Origin: Streptomyces sp. Ru71
Lineage (GTDB): Bacteria > Actinomycetota > Actinomycetes > Streptomycetales > Streptomycetaceae
Direction of reading: 5' to 3'
DNA length: 64,000 bases
NCBI RefSeq assembly: GCF_002920535.1
Contig: NZ_PQSS01000009.1
Location: 62,001 to 126,000, forward strand
Shown: positions 28,284-37,012 of the stretch, piece after piece
Numbering within the stretch: position 1 is the stretch's first letter
Layout: each line of letters starts with the position of its first letter
Notes under the pieces: generated by a model
Told to the model about the DNA's origin: nothing
The model's database searches: none
What the model saw: the letters and a program-made list of their open reading frames with translations, nothing else
Position numbers and translations under genes: made by a program

Positions 28284-29189
28284 TCAGAGGGTTCGGGCCG
28301 CAGCGGCGTCGCCGAGGAGTGCGGCGAAGGCCAGGGCGGCGGGGGTGAGCGAGTGGTCGGCCATGCGAACCAGGAGGATGCGGCGGACGGGGGCCGGCGG
28401 CTGGAGGGGCAGCACACTGACGCCGGGTCGGATTCCCTCCAGGGCCAGGGTGGGGGCGAGGGCGACGCCGATGCCGGCGGCGACCATGGCCTGGGCTTCC
28501 TGGTAGTCGTGGGCCTCGTAGGCGATGTGGGGCTCGAAGCCGACGGCGCGGCAGCCGCGGACGAGGGCTTCGGCCACCGGGTGATGGTCGGCGCGGGTGA
28601 TCCAGGGGTCGTCTGCGAAGTCGGCGAGTGAGGCCGTGTCGCGGCCGGCGAGTGGATGGTCGTCGCTGACGAGAAGGGCCGGCGGGTCGTCGAGGAGTGG
28701 GGTGACGACGATGTCCTCCCGGTCGATGCGGCTCCAGTCGTAGTCCCACATCAGCGACATCTCGATCTCCCGGTTCTCCAGCATCGCCCAGAGCCCGGCG
28801 ATGCGGGCGCTGCGGACGGTCAGCCGTACGTCGGGGTGGGCGTTTCGGAAGGCGATCACGGCCTGCGGGAGGAGCGAGGCGCCGACGGTGGGGAAGGTGC
28901 CGATGCGCAGGGTGCCCGCGCGCAGGCCGGCGAAGTCGGCGAGTTCGTTTTCCGCGGCCTGCAGTTCGCGTTCGATCCGTTCCCCTCGTTCGGCCAGCGC
29001 CCGTCCGGCGTCGGTGACGGTGACGCCCCGGGCGTGGCGTTCCAGCAGGGGCTGTCCTGCCTCCGCTTCCAGGCGGCTGATCTGCTGCGATACCGCTGAC
29101 GGTGTGTAGTTGAGGGCGCGGGCGGTCGCTGTCACCGAGCCGCGGCGGGCGACCTCCGTGAACAGCAGGATGCGCCGGACGTCGAGCAT
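28284..29189 (-). CDS. LysR-family transcriptional regulator
   Basis: 301 residues from the ATG at 29189, with GGAGG upstream. The winged-helix N-terminus is clear (LLFTEVARRGSVTATARALNY, then SAVSQQISRLE), followed by the periplasmic-binding-like effector domain (GTLRIGTFPTVGASLLP and the region to VALAPTLAL). It is divergent from the PrpF-like/DctA-like operon (146-nt AT-rich gap) and most likely controls it in response to the transported acid. Confidence 0.92.
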   Translation of the reverse strand: MLDVRRILLFTEVARRGSVTATARALNYTPSAVSQQISRLEAEAGQPLLERHARGVTVTDAGRALAERGERIERELQAAENELADFAGLRAGTLRIGTFPTVGASLLPQAVIAFRNAHPDVRLTVRSARIAGLWAMLENREIEMSLMWDYDWSRIDREDIVVTPLLDDPPALLVSDDHPLAGRDTASLADFADDPWITRADHHPVAEALVRGCRAVGFEPHIAYEAHDYQEAQAMVAAGIGVALAPTLALEGIRPGVSVLPLQPPAPVRRILLVRMADHSLTPAALAFAALLGDAAAARTL

Positions 29190-29335
29190 GCCGCCACCTC
29201 CAGCGTTCACTTCAGCTTAATAGCCATACAGATTTCCGAGATTGTACTTCATGCTGCCGTGACCCACCGTGGAGGACACCACGCGCGGCGAGACCGTCGG
29301 TGGATTCCCCTTTTCATGTTTGTGAGGAGTCTGTT

Positions 29336-30454
29336 GTGCTGCGTCTGCAGGGCGAAATGATCCGCGGAGGAACCAGCAAGTGCTGGCTGTTCGACCACCG
29401 CGACGTGGCCGCCACGGGCGTGGACGTCGACGCCCTGCTGCTCGCCGCCTTCAACGCCGCCGACCCCCGGCAGATCGACGGCGTGGGCGGCGCTTCCTCC
29501 ACCACCTCCAAGGCCGCCGTCGTACAGGCGTCGACGCAACCCGGCGTGGATGTCGAGTACGCCTTCGCGCAGGTCGGCATCGGCGACGAGCGCGTGGAGT
29601 GGGCCAGCAACTGCGGCAACTGCGCCACCGCCGTGGCCCTGTACGCCGTCCACCACGACCTCGTGCCGATCGCGTCGGACACCACCACCGTCCGCATGCT
29701 CAACGTCAACACCGGGGCCCGCCTCACCGGCACGATCCCCACCCCTGCGGGCGTGGCCCCGGAGGAGGGCACGGCCGTGGTGCCGGGTACCTCGGCACCG
29801 GGCGTTCCGGTCCTGCTCGGGTTTCAGGACCCGGCGGGCTCGACGACCGGCCGCGCTCTGCCGACCGGCCGGGCACTGGACGAGCTGACCGGCCCGGACG
29901 GTCCCGTCGAGGCATCCCTGGTGGACGCCGGCGCACCGGCCGCCTTGTTCGAGGCCAAGGCGTTCGGCCTCGACGGCACGGAGTCCCTCACCGCGTTCGC
30001 CGCCGCAGTGCCCGCGCTGACACTGCTGCGCCGCCAGGCAGCGCTGGCCATGGGCCTGGCCCGCGAGGGCGATCCGGTCAGCCACGCGGTGCCGAAAGTG
30101 GGCATCGTCGCCCGACCCGCCGCCTATCGCAGCACCCAGGGCACACTCGTCGACCAGGACGAGTACGACCTGGCCGTGCGCATGGTCTCCATGCACGCCC
30201 CGCACCCGGCGATCGGCCTGACCTCCGCCGTGGCCCTGGCCACGGCCGCCGCCACCCCTGGCACCCTCGCCCACCGCGTCGCCCGGCAGACCGCCGACGG
30301 CACGCTGCGCCTGGGCACCCCCGCCGGCGTGATCGCCACCCAAGCCGTCCCCGCACCGGACGGCGCGTCCCCCACGGTGCTGCTGCACCGCGCCGCCCGG
30401 CGTATCGCCCGAGCCGAACTCCTCGTTCCCGTCCTGGAAGGACGCCCCGCATGA
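29336..30454 (+). CDS. PrpF/4-oxalomesaconate tautomerase family isomerase
   Basis: 372 residues starting at the GTG at 29336, six nt after GAGGAG. Family marks: MIRGGTSKCWLF near the N-terminus, GGASSTTSKAAVV, SNCGNCATAVALYAV (the Cys region of the PrpF/DAP-epimerase fold) and MVSMHAPHPAIGLTSAVAL near the C-terminus. PrpF proteins isomerise aconitate or methylaconitate; relatives tautomerise oxalomesaconate. It overlaps the transporter gene by 4 nt (ATGA), so substrate import and isomerisation are coupled. Confidence 0.88.
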   Translation: MLRLQGEMIRGGTSKCWLFDHRDVAATGVDVDALLLAAFNAADPRQIDGVGGASSTTSKAAVVQASTQPGVDVEYAFAQVGIGDERVEWASNCGNCATAVALYAVHHDLVPIASDTTTVRMLNVNTGARLTGTIPTPAGVAPEEGTAVVPGTSAPGVPVLLGFQDPAGSTTGRALPTGRALDELTGPDGPVEASLVDAGAPAALFEAKAFGLDGTESLTAFAAAVPALTLLRRQAALAMGLAREGDPVSHAVPKVGIVARPAAYRSTQGTLVDQDEYDLAVRMVSMHAPHPAIGLTSAVALATAAATPGTLAHRVARQTADGTLRLGTPAGVIATQAVPAPDGASPTVLLHRAARRIARAELLVPVLEGRPA

Positions 30455-31866
30455 GCCGCAACGACGCCGCCCCGGGTACCGTCACCGCACCACCTGGCCG
30501 CATCCGCCGGATGCTGTCCCACCTCTACATCCAGTGCCTGATCGGCGTCCTCCTCGGCGCCGCCGTGGGCGGGCTGTGGCCGTCCTTCGGCGCTGACCTC
30601 AAGCCGCTCGGCGACGGTTTCATCGCGCTGGTGAAGATGTTCATCGCGCCGATCATCTTCTGCACGGTCGTCCACGGCATCGCCTCCATGAGCAACGCCC
30701 GCGCGGTCGGCCGCGTGGGCCTGAAGGCTCTGATCTACTTCGAGGTGCTGACCACCGTGGCCATGGTGATCGGCCTGCTCGTCGTCAACGTCGTCAAGCC
30801 GGGCAGCGGTCTGCACATCGACCTTTCGGCCCTGTCCGCCAAGGGCCTGCCGCCGGAGGCGACCACGGCCCACGAGGGCTTCGCCGGGTTCCTCCTGGCC
30901 ATCATCCCGGCCACCCTGGTCAGCGCCCTGACCGGCAACGAGATACTGCCGGTGCTGCTGGTGTCCGTGCTGTTCGGCTTCGGCCTGCACGCCAGCGGAG
31001 AGGCCGGCCTGAGCATCTCCCGGGGCATCGAGAAGTTCTCCACGGTCCTGTTCACGCTCATCCGCTGGATCATGCGGCTGGCCCCCATCGGCGCGTTCGG
31101 CTCGATGGCCTTCACCATCGGCCACTACGGCCTGGGCACCCTTCGCCATCTGGCCCTGCTGGTCGGCTCGTTCTGGCTGACCGCCCTCTTCTTCGTCCTG
31201 GTCGTCCTCGGGACCGTGATGCGCTTGAACGGACTGCGGCTGCTGCCCTTCCTGCGCTACATCAAGGAAGAACTGCTGATCGTCCTGGGCACCTCCTCCA
31301 CCGAGCCCGTCCTGCCGCGCATGATGGCCAAGCTCCAGCACGCGGGTGCCTCGAAACCGGTCGTCGGCATCACGCTGCCCGCCGGGTACTCCTTCAACCT
31401 CGACGGCACCGCCATCTACCTGACCATGGGCTCGGTCTTCCTCGCCCAGGCCCTCGGCATCGACCTCAGCCTCACCCAGCAGCTGACCATGCTCGCCGTC
31501 ATGCTGCTCACCTCCAAGGGCGCCGCAGGCGTCACCGGCTCCGGCTTCATCGCCCTGGCCGCCACTCTCAGCGCCGTCCCACACGTCCCGGTCGCCGCCC
31601 TCGCGCTGATCTTCGGCGTCGACCGGTTCATGTCCGAAGCCCGCGCCGTGACCAGCCTGGTCGGCAACGGCGTCGCCACCCTGGCCGTCGCCCGCTGGGA
31701 GGGCGAGCTCGACAAGGACCGCGCCAAGGCCGTCCTACGCGGAGAGATCCCCTACTCCCCCACGCCCGCTCCCTCCGCGGTGACAGCCGAGCCCGATCCG
31801 AAGCAGACGCCCGCACCCGCGGCGATGCCCGAACCAACCCGCGACCCGGTCCCCGCCGCAAACTGA
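30451..31866 (+). CDS. DctA-like dicarboxylate:cation symporter
   Basis: 471 residues with about eight membrane helices plus re-entrant loops of the glutamate/dicarboxylate symporter family. Diagnostic segments are SSTEPVLPRMMAKL (Ser-rich hairpin), PAGYSFNLDGTAIYLTMG and GVDRFMSEARAVTSLVGNG. The C-terminal ~40 residues are a Pro/Ala-rich tail. Its partner isomerase and divergent LysR suggest uptake of a C4-C6 di- or tricarboxylate for growth. The substrate is not predictable. Confidence 0.92.
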   Translation: MSRNDAAPGTVTAPPGRIRRMLSHLYIQCLIGVLLGAAVGGLWPSFGADLKPLGDGFIALVKMFIAPIIFCTVVHGIASMSNARAVGRVGLKALIYFEVLTTVAMVIGLLVVNVVKPGSGLHIDLSALSAKGLPPEATTAHEGFAGFLLAIIPATLVSALTGNEILPVLLVSVLFGFGLHASGEAGLSISRGIEKFSTVLFTLIRWIMRLAPIGAFGSMAFTIGHYGLGTLRHLALLVGSFWLTALFFVLVVLGTVMRLNGLRLLPFLRYIKEELLIVLGTSSTEPVLPRMMAKLQHAGASKPVVGITLPAGYSFNLDGTAIYLTMGSVFLAQALGIDLSLTQQLTMLAVMLLTSKGAAGVTGSGFIALAATLSAVPHVPVAALALIFGVDRFMSEARAVTSLVGNGVATLAVARWEGELDKDRAKAVLRGEIPYSPTPAPSAVTAEPDPKQTPAPAAMPEPTRDPVPAAN

Positions 31867-32139
31867 CCTTGCGTGCGCAGGCCGGCCCAGAGCAGATGCA
31901 CGCTCCAGGCCGGCCCGCCCGCGTCTCAACAGGACGTCGTACTCACCGTCCGGTCTGATCAGGAACGTCTGGCCGTCCGGTATGCCCAGTCTTCCAACCG
32001 CTGATCAAATCCGGCGAACGCCGCGCTGAACTCGGAGCCTGAGCGACCGCCGCAGCAGTGTCTGCGGGTCCTAGATCGGCGACGGCACGGCGACACTGCC
32101 GACGTCTGAGACGGGCTGGAAGTATTGGGAGACCTCGTC

Positions 32140-32385
32140 ATGATCCGCGGGCCCGGCGAAGCAGCGCTGGCCGGATGTGCCACAGTGGCTTCGGCGCTTC
32201 TCCTCGTGTCCTGCACATCCAATGCCGACGAAGGCCAGGCCGGCGATCGCAGCCCCTCAACCGCACCGAGCCACTCCACGACAGTGGCACCGACGTGCTC
32301 GTGCTCCACAGGTGAGAAGCCCTCAGCGTTTACGTTGGGGGCTCCTCACCTGATTACCTACCGGTTTTGGCCTGAGAACCCCTGA
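32140..32385 (+). CDS. Possible truncated lipoprotein
   Basis: The ATG at 32140 follows GGGAG at 8 nt. The first ~30 residues form a lipoprotein signal with lipobox LVSC (ALLLVSCTSNADE). Only ~50 more residues follow before the stop, and the frame runs through a strong hairpin and 28 nt into the convergent oxidoreductase gene. It therefore looks like the 5' stub of a lipoprotein gene cut by a deletion. The 273 nt before it (31867-32139) show nothing recognisable. Confidence 0.4.
   Translation: MIRGPGEAALAGCATVASALLLVSCTSNADEGQAGDRSPSTAPSHSTTVAPTCSCSTGEKPSAFTLGAPHLITYRFWPENP
32311..32350. terminator. Long imperfect hairpin after the F420/NADP-type oxidoreductase gene
   Basis: An 18-bp stem with one mismatch and two G-T pairs, 4-nt loop, arms beginning GGTGAG and ending CTCACC. 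It lies 8 nt beyond the stop of the leftward oxidoreductase gene, the expected place for its terminator. Confidence 0.7.
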
Positions 32386-33065
32386 CGGAAGGCCGCCGTG
32401 CCGCCCTCCGTTTCTTGGTGGCTCGCTCCGGCCGCGTATGCAAGCGGAGGGGCGATTGCCTGGGCATCCGCTCCCTGGCCGACCCATAGCGCGATGAACA
32501 GCGCGGCAGTCGCTTCCAGGAGGCCCGCACGTTCGAGACCGCCGCCGGCCACGGGTTCACAGCCCACGTCCCGTACCAGCTCACGCACACGCCTGAGGGC
32601 AGTCTCGTCGTCTCCGCAGACAGGAACGGCCAGTGGTCGCCCGCCGAAGACGGGCGGCCGCATGCGCCACACATCCTCGTGGCAGAGGTTGAAAGCCTTG
32701 ACCACGTGAGCTCCCGGTGCCGCCGCAGCCAGTTGCTGCGCGGCTGATGGGCCTCCTTCCGTCAGCAGCCGGAAGCCCGGCCCGACCGGGTTGGAGCAGT
32801 CGAGCAGCACCTTGCCCTCCAGGGCCGTGTGCAGGTCCCGTGCCACCTCTGCTCCCGCCCCGTAGGGCAGCGCGACCAACACCACCTGGCCGGACTCGGC
32901 CGCCGCGCGCAGACTGGCAGGCCTCGCGCTGCCTCCGATGCGCGTCGCGAGCCGCTCCGCGTGGTATGCGTCCCGTCCCCCGATGGTCACGTCGTGCCCG
33001 GCCCGCACCCAGTGGGTGGCGAGTGCGTCGGCCATGTTGCCCGTTCCCAATACGCCGATTCTCAT
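32358..33065 (-). CDS. NADPH-dependent F420 reductase-like oxidoreductase
   Basis: 235 residues from the ATG at 33065 (GAGAGGGG upstream). The N-terminus MRIGVLGTGNMADALATHW is the NADP-binding fold of F420-dependent NADP reductase/FNO-like proteins; VTIGGRD, VLVALPYGA, LLDCSNPVG and VVKAFN follow. The family moves hydride between NADP and F420 or a related substrate. It is divergent from an HxlR regulator (74-nt gap), a common redox-responsive pairing, so that regulator probably controls it. Confidence 0.85.
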   Translation of the reverse strand: MRIGVLGTGNMADALATHWVRAGHDVTIGGRDAYHAERLATRIGGSARPASLRAAAESGQVVLVALPYGAGAEVARDLHTALEGKVLLDCSNPVGPGFRLLTEGGPSAAQQLAAAAPGAHVVKAFNLCHEDVWRMRPPVFGGRPLAVPVCGDDETALRRVRELVRDVGCEPVAGGGLERAGLLEATAALFIALWVGQGADAQAIAPPLAYAAGASHQETEGGTAAFRQGFSGQNR

Positions 33066-33139
33066 CACGTGGCCCCTCTCCGTGCCTGCTTGGACTGTTC
33101 ACACCGACGCTAGAAGGCCGTTCGGGCACCATTTGGTAC

Positions 33140-33520
33140 GTGACAAGTGATGCCTTCCTTGCCGACTGCCGCGCCCGCCTCGCCTTCGACCTGCTCTCCA
33201 ACACCTGGAACGCCGTGGTGCTCTGGGCACTGCGCGACGGTCCCAGGCGCCCGGTCGAATTACGGGAGCGGATCGGGGGCATCAGTTCCAAGGTCCTCAC
33301 CGAGACTCTGCGCAGGCTGCAGTTCAACGGTCTGGTCGACCGGCAGGCAGACCCCGACGCGCCATCACGGGTCGAGTACCAACTCACAGCCCTGGGCCGG
33401 ACCTTGCTGGCGCCCATCGACGCCGTCGGCGCGTGGGCCTTCGAGTACGGCGATGAGGTGATGGCAGCCCAGGAGGCAGCATGCACTCCTGACCCGCAGT
33501 CCCCGCCTCCTCACCGCTAA
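33140..33520 (+). CDS. HxlR-family transcriptional regulator
   Basis: 126 residues from the GTG at 33140. The winged-helix HxlR core is clear: LLSNTWNAVVLWALRDGPRRPVELRERIGG and KVLTETLRRLQFNGLV, then VEYQLTALGRTLLAPI. HxlR proteins are small dimeric sensors of electrophiles or quinones. No ribosome binding site is seen, so the mRNA may be leaderless. It faces the F420/NADP-type oxidoreductase and likely represses it. Confidence 0.88.
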   Translation: MTSDAFLADCRARLAFDLLSNTWNAVVLWALRDGPRRPVELRERIGGISSKVLTETLRRLQFNGLVDRQADPDAPSRVEYQLTALGRTLLAPIDAVGAWAFEYGDEVMAAQEAACTPDPQSPPPHR

Positions 33521-33590
33521 GGGCCTGTTGTGAAGGGGCGGTAGCTGCTCCCGTGAATGCTGATGCGGCCGCCTGCTACCTTCCGGAGCC

Positions 33591-34040
33591 ATGACCGACA
33601 GTGTGTATGTGGGCAATGCGGGCAGGGACGCGGCACTGGACCGGGGGTGGCTGCTGGGGCATTTCAAGGACGCCTCCGATCCTCGTCATAGCGAGGACGT
33701 GGAGATCAAGTGGGGCGTCCACCCGCAGGGCGATGAGCGGGCTCAGTGGGTGACCGGCGAAGAGCGCACCGCGCTGCTGGTCCTCATCAGCGGGCGCTTC
33801 CGGGTGGAACTGCCGGGGCGCAGTGTTCTCCTGGCCGAGCAGGGGGACTACGTCGTGTGGGGCCGGGGCGTCGATCACTCATGGTTCGCGGAGGAAGAGT
33901 CCGTGGTGCTGACAGTCCGCTGGCCCTCCGTTCCTGGCTACAAGGTGACCGATGAGGACGATTCCGCTGCTGGTCGCAGCCATTCGTTCAGGACCGCGAC
34001 CAGCACGGTGGCCTCATCTCGGACGGCCGACTTGCCATAG
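33591..34040 (+). CDS. Cupin-like protein, 3' end altered by insertion
   Basis: 149 residues; the first ~120 form a cupin-type beta barrel (ALLVLISGRFRVELPGRSV, EQGDYVVWGRGVDHSWFAEEES). After YKVTDEDD the frame runs antisense into a transposase remnant, so the last ~30 residues are probably not original and the natural stop was lost or lies near 33955. The catalytic His set expected of an enzyme cupin is incomplete, so a binding role is possible. Confidence 0.7.
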   Translation: MTDSVYVGNAGRDAALDRGWLLGHFKDASDPRHSEDVEIKWGVHPQGDERAQWVTGEERTALLVLISGRFRVELPGRSVLLAEQGDYVVWGRGVDHSWFAEEESVVLTVRWPSVPGYKVTDEDDSAAGRSHSFRTATSTVASSRTADLP

Positions 34041-34250
34041 CGGGTGGCCACCGCACGGTGGCGCTTGAGGCGATTGATCCCGCACTCGACCGCGTGGCGG
34101 ATGCGGTAGTCGGTCTCGTCGAACTTCGGCGGCCGACCGCCGTGAGAGCCGAGGTTCTTGGCGTTGCGCACCCTGTCCGCCGGGACGGGAATCGCTGCCT
34201 TGATCCCGCGTCGGCGCAGGTGGGCGCGGCAATACTTTCGGGCGGTACGG
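33941..34250 (-). pseudogene. IS5-family transposase, C-terminal fragment
   Basis: The minus strand encodes about 95 residues typical of the C-terminus of an IS5-type DDE transposase: HLRRRGIKAAIPVPADR, GGRPPKFDETDYRIRHAVE and GINRLKRHRAVATRYGK. No N-terminal catalytic part is present and no inverted repeats are evident. It abuts the cupin gene. A similar fragment at 38.0 kb suggests repeated insertion in this region. Confidence 0.8.
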
Positions 34251-34384
34251 TCGGGGGGCTCCGACGGTGCGGTCGGACAATGTCCGCGATGGGGGCGGGT
34301 GCGCGTCCGATATTCGCATGCGCCACCGCCATGCGATGGCGTACGACTGAGCGCATCGTATGGACGAGTCGGACTGGGGGCGGA

Positions 34385-35578
34385 ATGTCGGTCAGAAGAG
34401 CGACGGTCCGGGCGGTGAACGAGCTGACCGCCCGCTGGGCGGGGGCGGAGGGCGGCGGCACGGTGTTCTCCGCGGCGGGGCTGTGGCCGCTGCTGGCGTT
34501 CCTCGCCGACGGCGCGGACGGCCCGGCTCGGGCGGAGCTGGCCGATGCACTGGGAGTGCCCGCCGATGAAGCAGGCGGTTTCGCACGGGAGTTGCTGGAG
34601 ACCCTGGGCGTGATGCGTGGCCTGGACGCGGCGCTGGGTGTGTGGACCACGCGCAGCCTGGAGCTGCGCGAGGCGTGGCGGGCGGGGCTGCCGGCCGGGG
34701 CGCACGGCGTGCTCACCGGTGACCCCGAGGCGGACCAAGGCGCGTTGGACGCCTGGGCGGCGCAGGCAACGCGCGGACTCGTCAAGCGGATGCCGGTCGC
34801 GCTCACCGACGACACGGACCTGGTGCTGGCGACCGCACTGGCGCTGCGCACGCGGTGGCTGCAGCCGTTCAGCGAGCGTCCGGTGGAGTTCGAGGGCGGC
34901 CCCTGGGATGGGCGCGGCCTGCTGAGCCTGTGGCGGCAGACCGTGCTCCTGGACCGGGTCGGCGTGGCGGACACCCCGCACGGCTTCGTCACCGAACTGA
35001 AGGTGCTCGGGGACAACGCCCTCGACGTTCACCTGCTACTGGGAGAACCGGACATGACGCCAGATCAGGTTCTGGGAGCGGGCGTCGGCGTCCTCGCGGG
35101 CCGACACCATGTGACACCGGGACCGCGGCTGCCGTTCGGATCGGTCGGGCCGGGGCTGGCCGTGGTACGCGAGCGGTCCGAGACGCCCGACCCGCCGACG
35201 CTGGACGTGATGACGGTGGCGTTCGACCTCGCGGCGGAGCACGAACTGCTACAGCGGTCCCGCCTCTTCGGGCTCACCACCGCAAGCGACACCACGCGCG
35301 GCCACTTCCCCGGGATCTCCCGAACCCGTCCCCTGGCCGTCGAGTCGGCCCGCCAGGCGGCGATGGCCCGCTTCGGATCGCACGGGTTCGAGGCCGCCGC
35401 CGTGACAGTGATCGGGGCCGCCGGGGCCGGCATACCCCAGCTTCGCTGGCTGACCACCCGCGTTCGACTCCGCTTCGACCGACCCTTCGGCTTCCTCGCC
35501 GTGCAGCGGCACACCCGGCTGGCACTGGCGGCCGGCTGGGTCACGGACCCGACGCCGTATCGGGACGAAGAGCCCTGA
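34385..35578 (+). CDS. Serpin-family protein
   Basis: 397 residues, normal serpin length. The N-terminal part has VFSAAGLWPLLAFLADGA (helix B/C region), and the C-terminal part has the hinge-like small-residue run HGFEAAAVTVIGAAGAG ahead of the reactive loop, then RFDRPFGFLAVQRHTRLALAAGWVTDP, matching the serpin signature. An Ala-rich hinge is compatible with an inhibitor. No signal peptide is seen, so it would act inside the cell. The ribosome binding site is weak (GGGGGCGGA). Confidence 0.8.
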   Translation: MSVRRATVRAVNELTARWAGAEGGGTVFSAAGLWPLLAFLADGADGPARAELADALGVPADEAGGFARELLETLGVMRGLDAALGVWTTRSLELREAWRAGLPAGAHGVLTGDPEADQGALDAWAAQATRGLVKRMPVALTDDTDLVLATALALRTRWLQPFSERPVEFEGGPWDGRGLLSLWRQTVLLDRVGVADTPHGFVTELKVLGDNALDVHLLLGEPDMTPDQVLGAGVGVLAGRHHVTPGPRLPFGSVGPGLAVVRERSETPDPPTLDVMTVAFDLAAEHELLQRSRLFGLTTASDTTRGHFPGISRTRPLAVESARQAAMARFGSHGFEAAAVTVIGAAGAGIPQLRWLTTRVRLRFDRPFGFLAVQRHTRLALAAGWVTDPTPYRDEEP

Positions 35579-35657
35579 CGCCGACCCTGCGCACCGCCTC
35601 CGCGACCGGCGGCCCACCCTCACGGTCGGGGGGCGGTAGCCCGTCACAACTGGGCCT

Positions 35658-35921
35658 GTGACATGCACGCCGGCAGCGTCTGCCGTACCCGGGACGGCGG
35701 ACGCCTCCCGGTGGAGCGCTACCGTCTTCACCCTCACCGTGGTTGAGCGTCTGATGCAGACATGGTCCCGAACCGACGAAGTGCTGGGCGGCCGCTACTT
35801 CTGGTGCTCCGACGGCCTGATCGTCCGGGACCCTGGCATCGCCAACATGTTCCAGGTACTCGCCGGTCTGCTCGACTCCGGCGACTTCACGCACGTTCTG
35901 CAGAGGCTCGACGACGAGTAA
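35658..35921 (+). CDS. Small hypothetical protein
   Basis: 87 codons. The last ~60 residues read like a genuine protein (VVERLMQTWSRTDEVLGG, then FWCSDGLIVRDPGIANMF and a helical VLAGLLDSGDFTHVLQRL). The first ~25 are less convincing, so the true start may be an internal GTG near 35739 or the ATG near 35754. The family is not recognised. It could be the tail of a longer lost gene. Confidence 0.4.
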   Translation: MTCTPAASAVPGTADASRWSATVFTLTVVERLMQTWSRTDEVLGGRYFWCSDGLIVRDPGIANMFQVLAGLLDSGDFTHVLQRLDDE

Positions 35922-36126
35922 CTCCTCTCCTGGAAAGATCAGTTGGTTCATCACGGACCCGTCCCCCGGGACGGCGCACCCCCCGGTGCGCTGCGTCCGG
36001 GGCGTACTCCGCCGAATCAGTGTGATCACCGGCCACTGCCGCTCGTCGAGGCGCACAGCATGGACGGCGACACGGTCGCAGTCAGATGCCAGCCGGACGC
36101 CGGGGCGGGTTGCGCCCGTCCCGGTT

Positions 36127-36217
36127 CTGCTTCCCGCGCATGCGGGGATGGTCCCGCCGCCGCCATGGCCGACGCGCAGCGCCGCGGCGGCTGTCCCGCG
36201 TCCGCGGGGCCCGTCGC
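36127..36217 (+). CRISPR. Vestigial type I-E-like CRISPR unit: one good and one degenerate repeat
   Basis: A 29-nt element at 36127-36155 has the actinobacterial I-E look (core CCCGCGCATGCGGGGATGG, a hairpin with 3' GGTCCC). After 33 nt, a degenerate copy (36189-36217) keeps the CCCGCG and GCGGGG arms in the same phase. I find no further repeats and no cas genes in the window. It may be an orphan remnant or chance in GC-rich DNA. Confidence 0.4.
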
Positions 36218-36227
36218 TGCCGTGCTC

Positions 36228-36908
36228 TCAGCCCGCCACCGGCTCCGCCGCGAGGAACCGTTCCACAGCCTTCCTCGCGCGGCGGTCGAACTCGGCGTAC
36301 TGAGCCTCGCGTTCGGCTCCCGCGACCGCGTCGCCGACCAGCAGGTTTCCCTCGGCGTCGAGGCGCTGCGGGCGCTCTTCGGCGTCGGGGAGGAGAGCGA
36401 CGGAGGAGTAGGCGAATCCGCAGTAGTAGGCGATACCTTCGCTCAGGTTGGTCTCCAGCACGGCACGCATCCCCTCGGTGACGGGATCGTCGGAGGTGAC
36501 ACCGGCCAGGCCGAGCCACAGCATGCGCTTGCCGGCCAGGCGGGGCTTGCTGCGGCCGTAGGCGAATCCGTAGTTCCATACTCGGTCGATCCAGCCCTTG
36601 AGGAGGGCAGGCACACTCTGCCAGTACACGGGGAACACGGCGACGACGAGATCGACGTCGAGGATGCGCCGCATGTGGGCCTGCGCCTCGTCCGAGTACG
36701 GCTTGTCCCGGTCACCCCAGTCGGGCTGGTCCGCTACGTTCATCCGCGGGTCGAACCCTTCAGCGTGCAGGTCGAGCAGGTCGACGCTGTACCCGGCGTC
36801 CTTCAGTTGCGCGACGGTACGGCGGGCCGTGTGCGCCGTGAGGGAGTCCGCGCGGTGGTGAGCCACGACCACAAGGGCGGTCCCGGCTGTGCTGTCGAGG
36901 TGCGGCAT
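36228..36908 (-). CDS. NAD(P)H quinone reductase-type flavodoxin-fold protein
   Basis: 226 residues from the ATG at 36908 (AGGAG site). The flavodoxin-like NQO1/MdaB pattern is visible: VVVAHHRADSLTAHTARR (phosphate loop), DLVVAVFPVYWQSVPALLKGWIDRVW and KRMLWLGLAGV. Such FMN/FAD enzymes reduce quinones by two electrons. It is divergent from an AraC regulator with direct-repeat half-sites between them, so induction through that regulator is likely. Confidence 0.88.
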   Translation of the reverse strand: MPHLDSTAGTALVVVAHHRADSLTAHTARRTVAQLKDAGYSVDLLDLHAEGFDPRMNVADQPDWGDRDKPYSDEAQAHMRRILDVDLVVAVFPVYWQSVPALLKGWIDRVWNYGFAYGRSKPRLAGKRMLWLGLAGVTSDDPVTEGMRAVLETNLSEGIAYYCGFAYSSVALLPDAEERPQRLDAEGNLLVGDAVAGAEREAQYAEFDRRARKAVERFLAAEPVAG

Positions 36909-36973
36909 CGTTTCTCCTGACTGGTCTTGGTCGGTGCTGCCCGTCCAGTACACGAGTGATCGACTGGATGATC

Positions 36974-37002
36974 CATAGGAGAAACGCTCCATGACATAGG
37001 AG
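36974..37002. promoter_or_regulatory. Direct repeats CATAGGAG, 21 bp apart (AraC operator candidate)
   Basis: Two perfect copies of CATAGGAG at 36974-36981 and 36995-37002, exactly two helical turns apart, in the 104-nt gap between the divergent quinone reductase and araC-type genes. AraC proteins bind such direct half-sites. The second copy touches the regulator start region (ATG 37013). Confidence 0.6.
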
Positions 37003-37012
37003 TTCGTCTACG

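Noticed and set aside
36127..36217. Calling a functional CRISPR array
   Set aside because: Only one good repeat and one decayed copy; no leader, no cas genes in the window.
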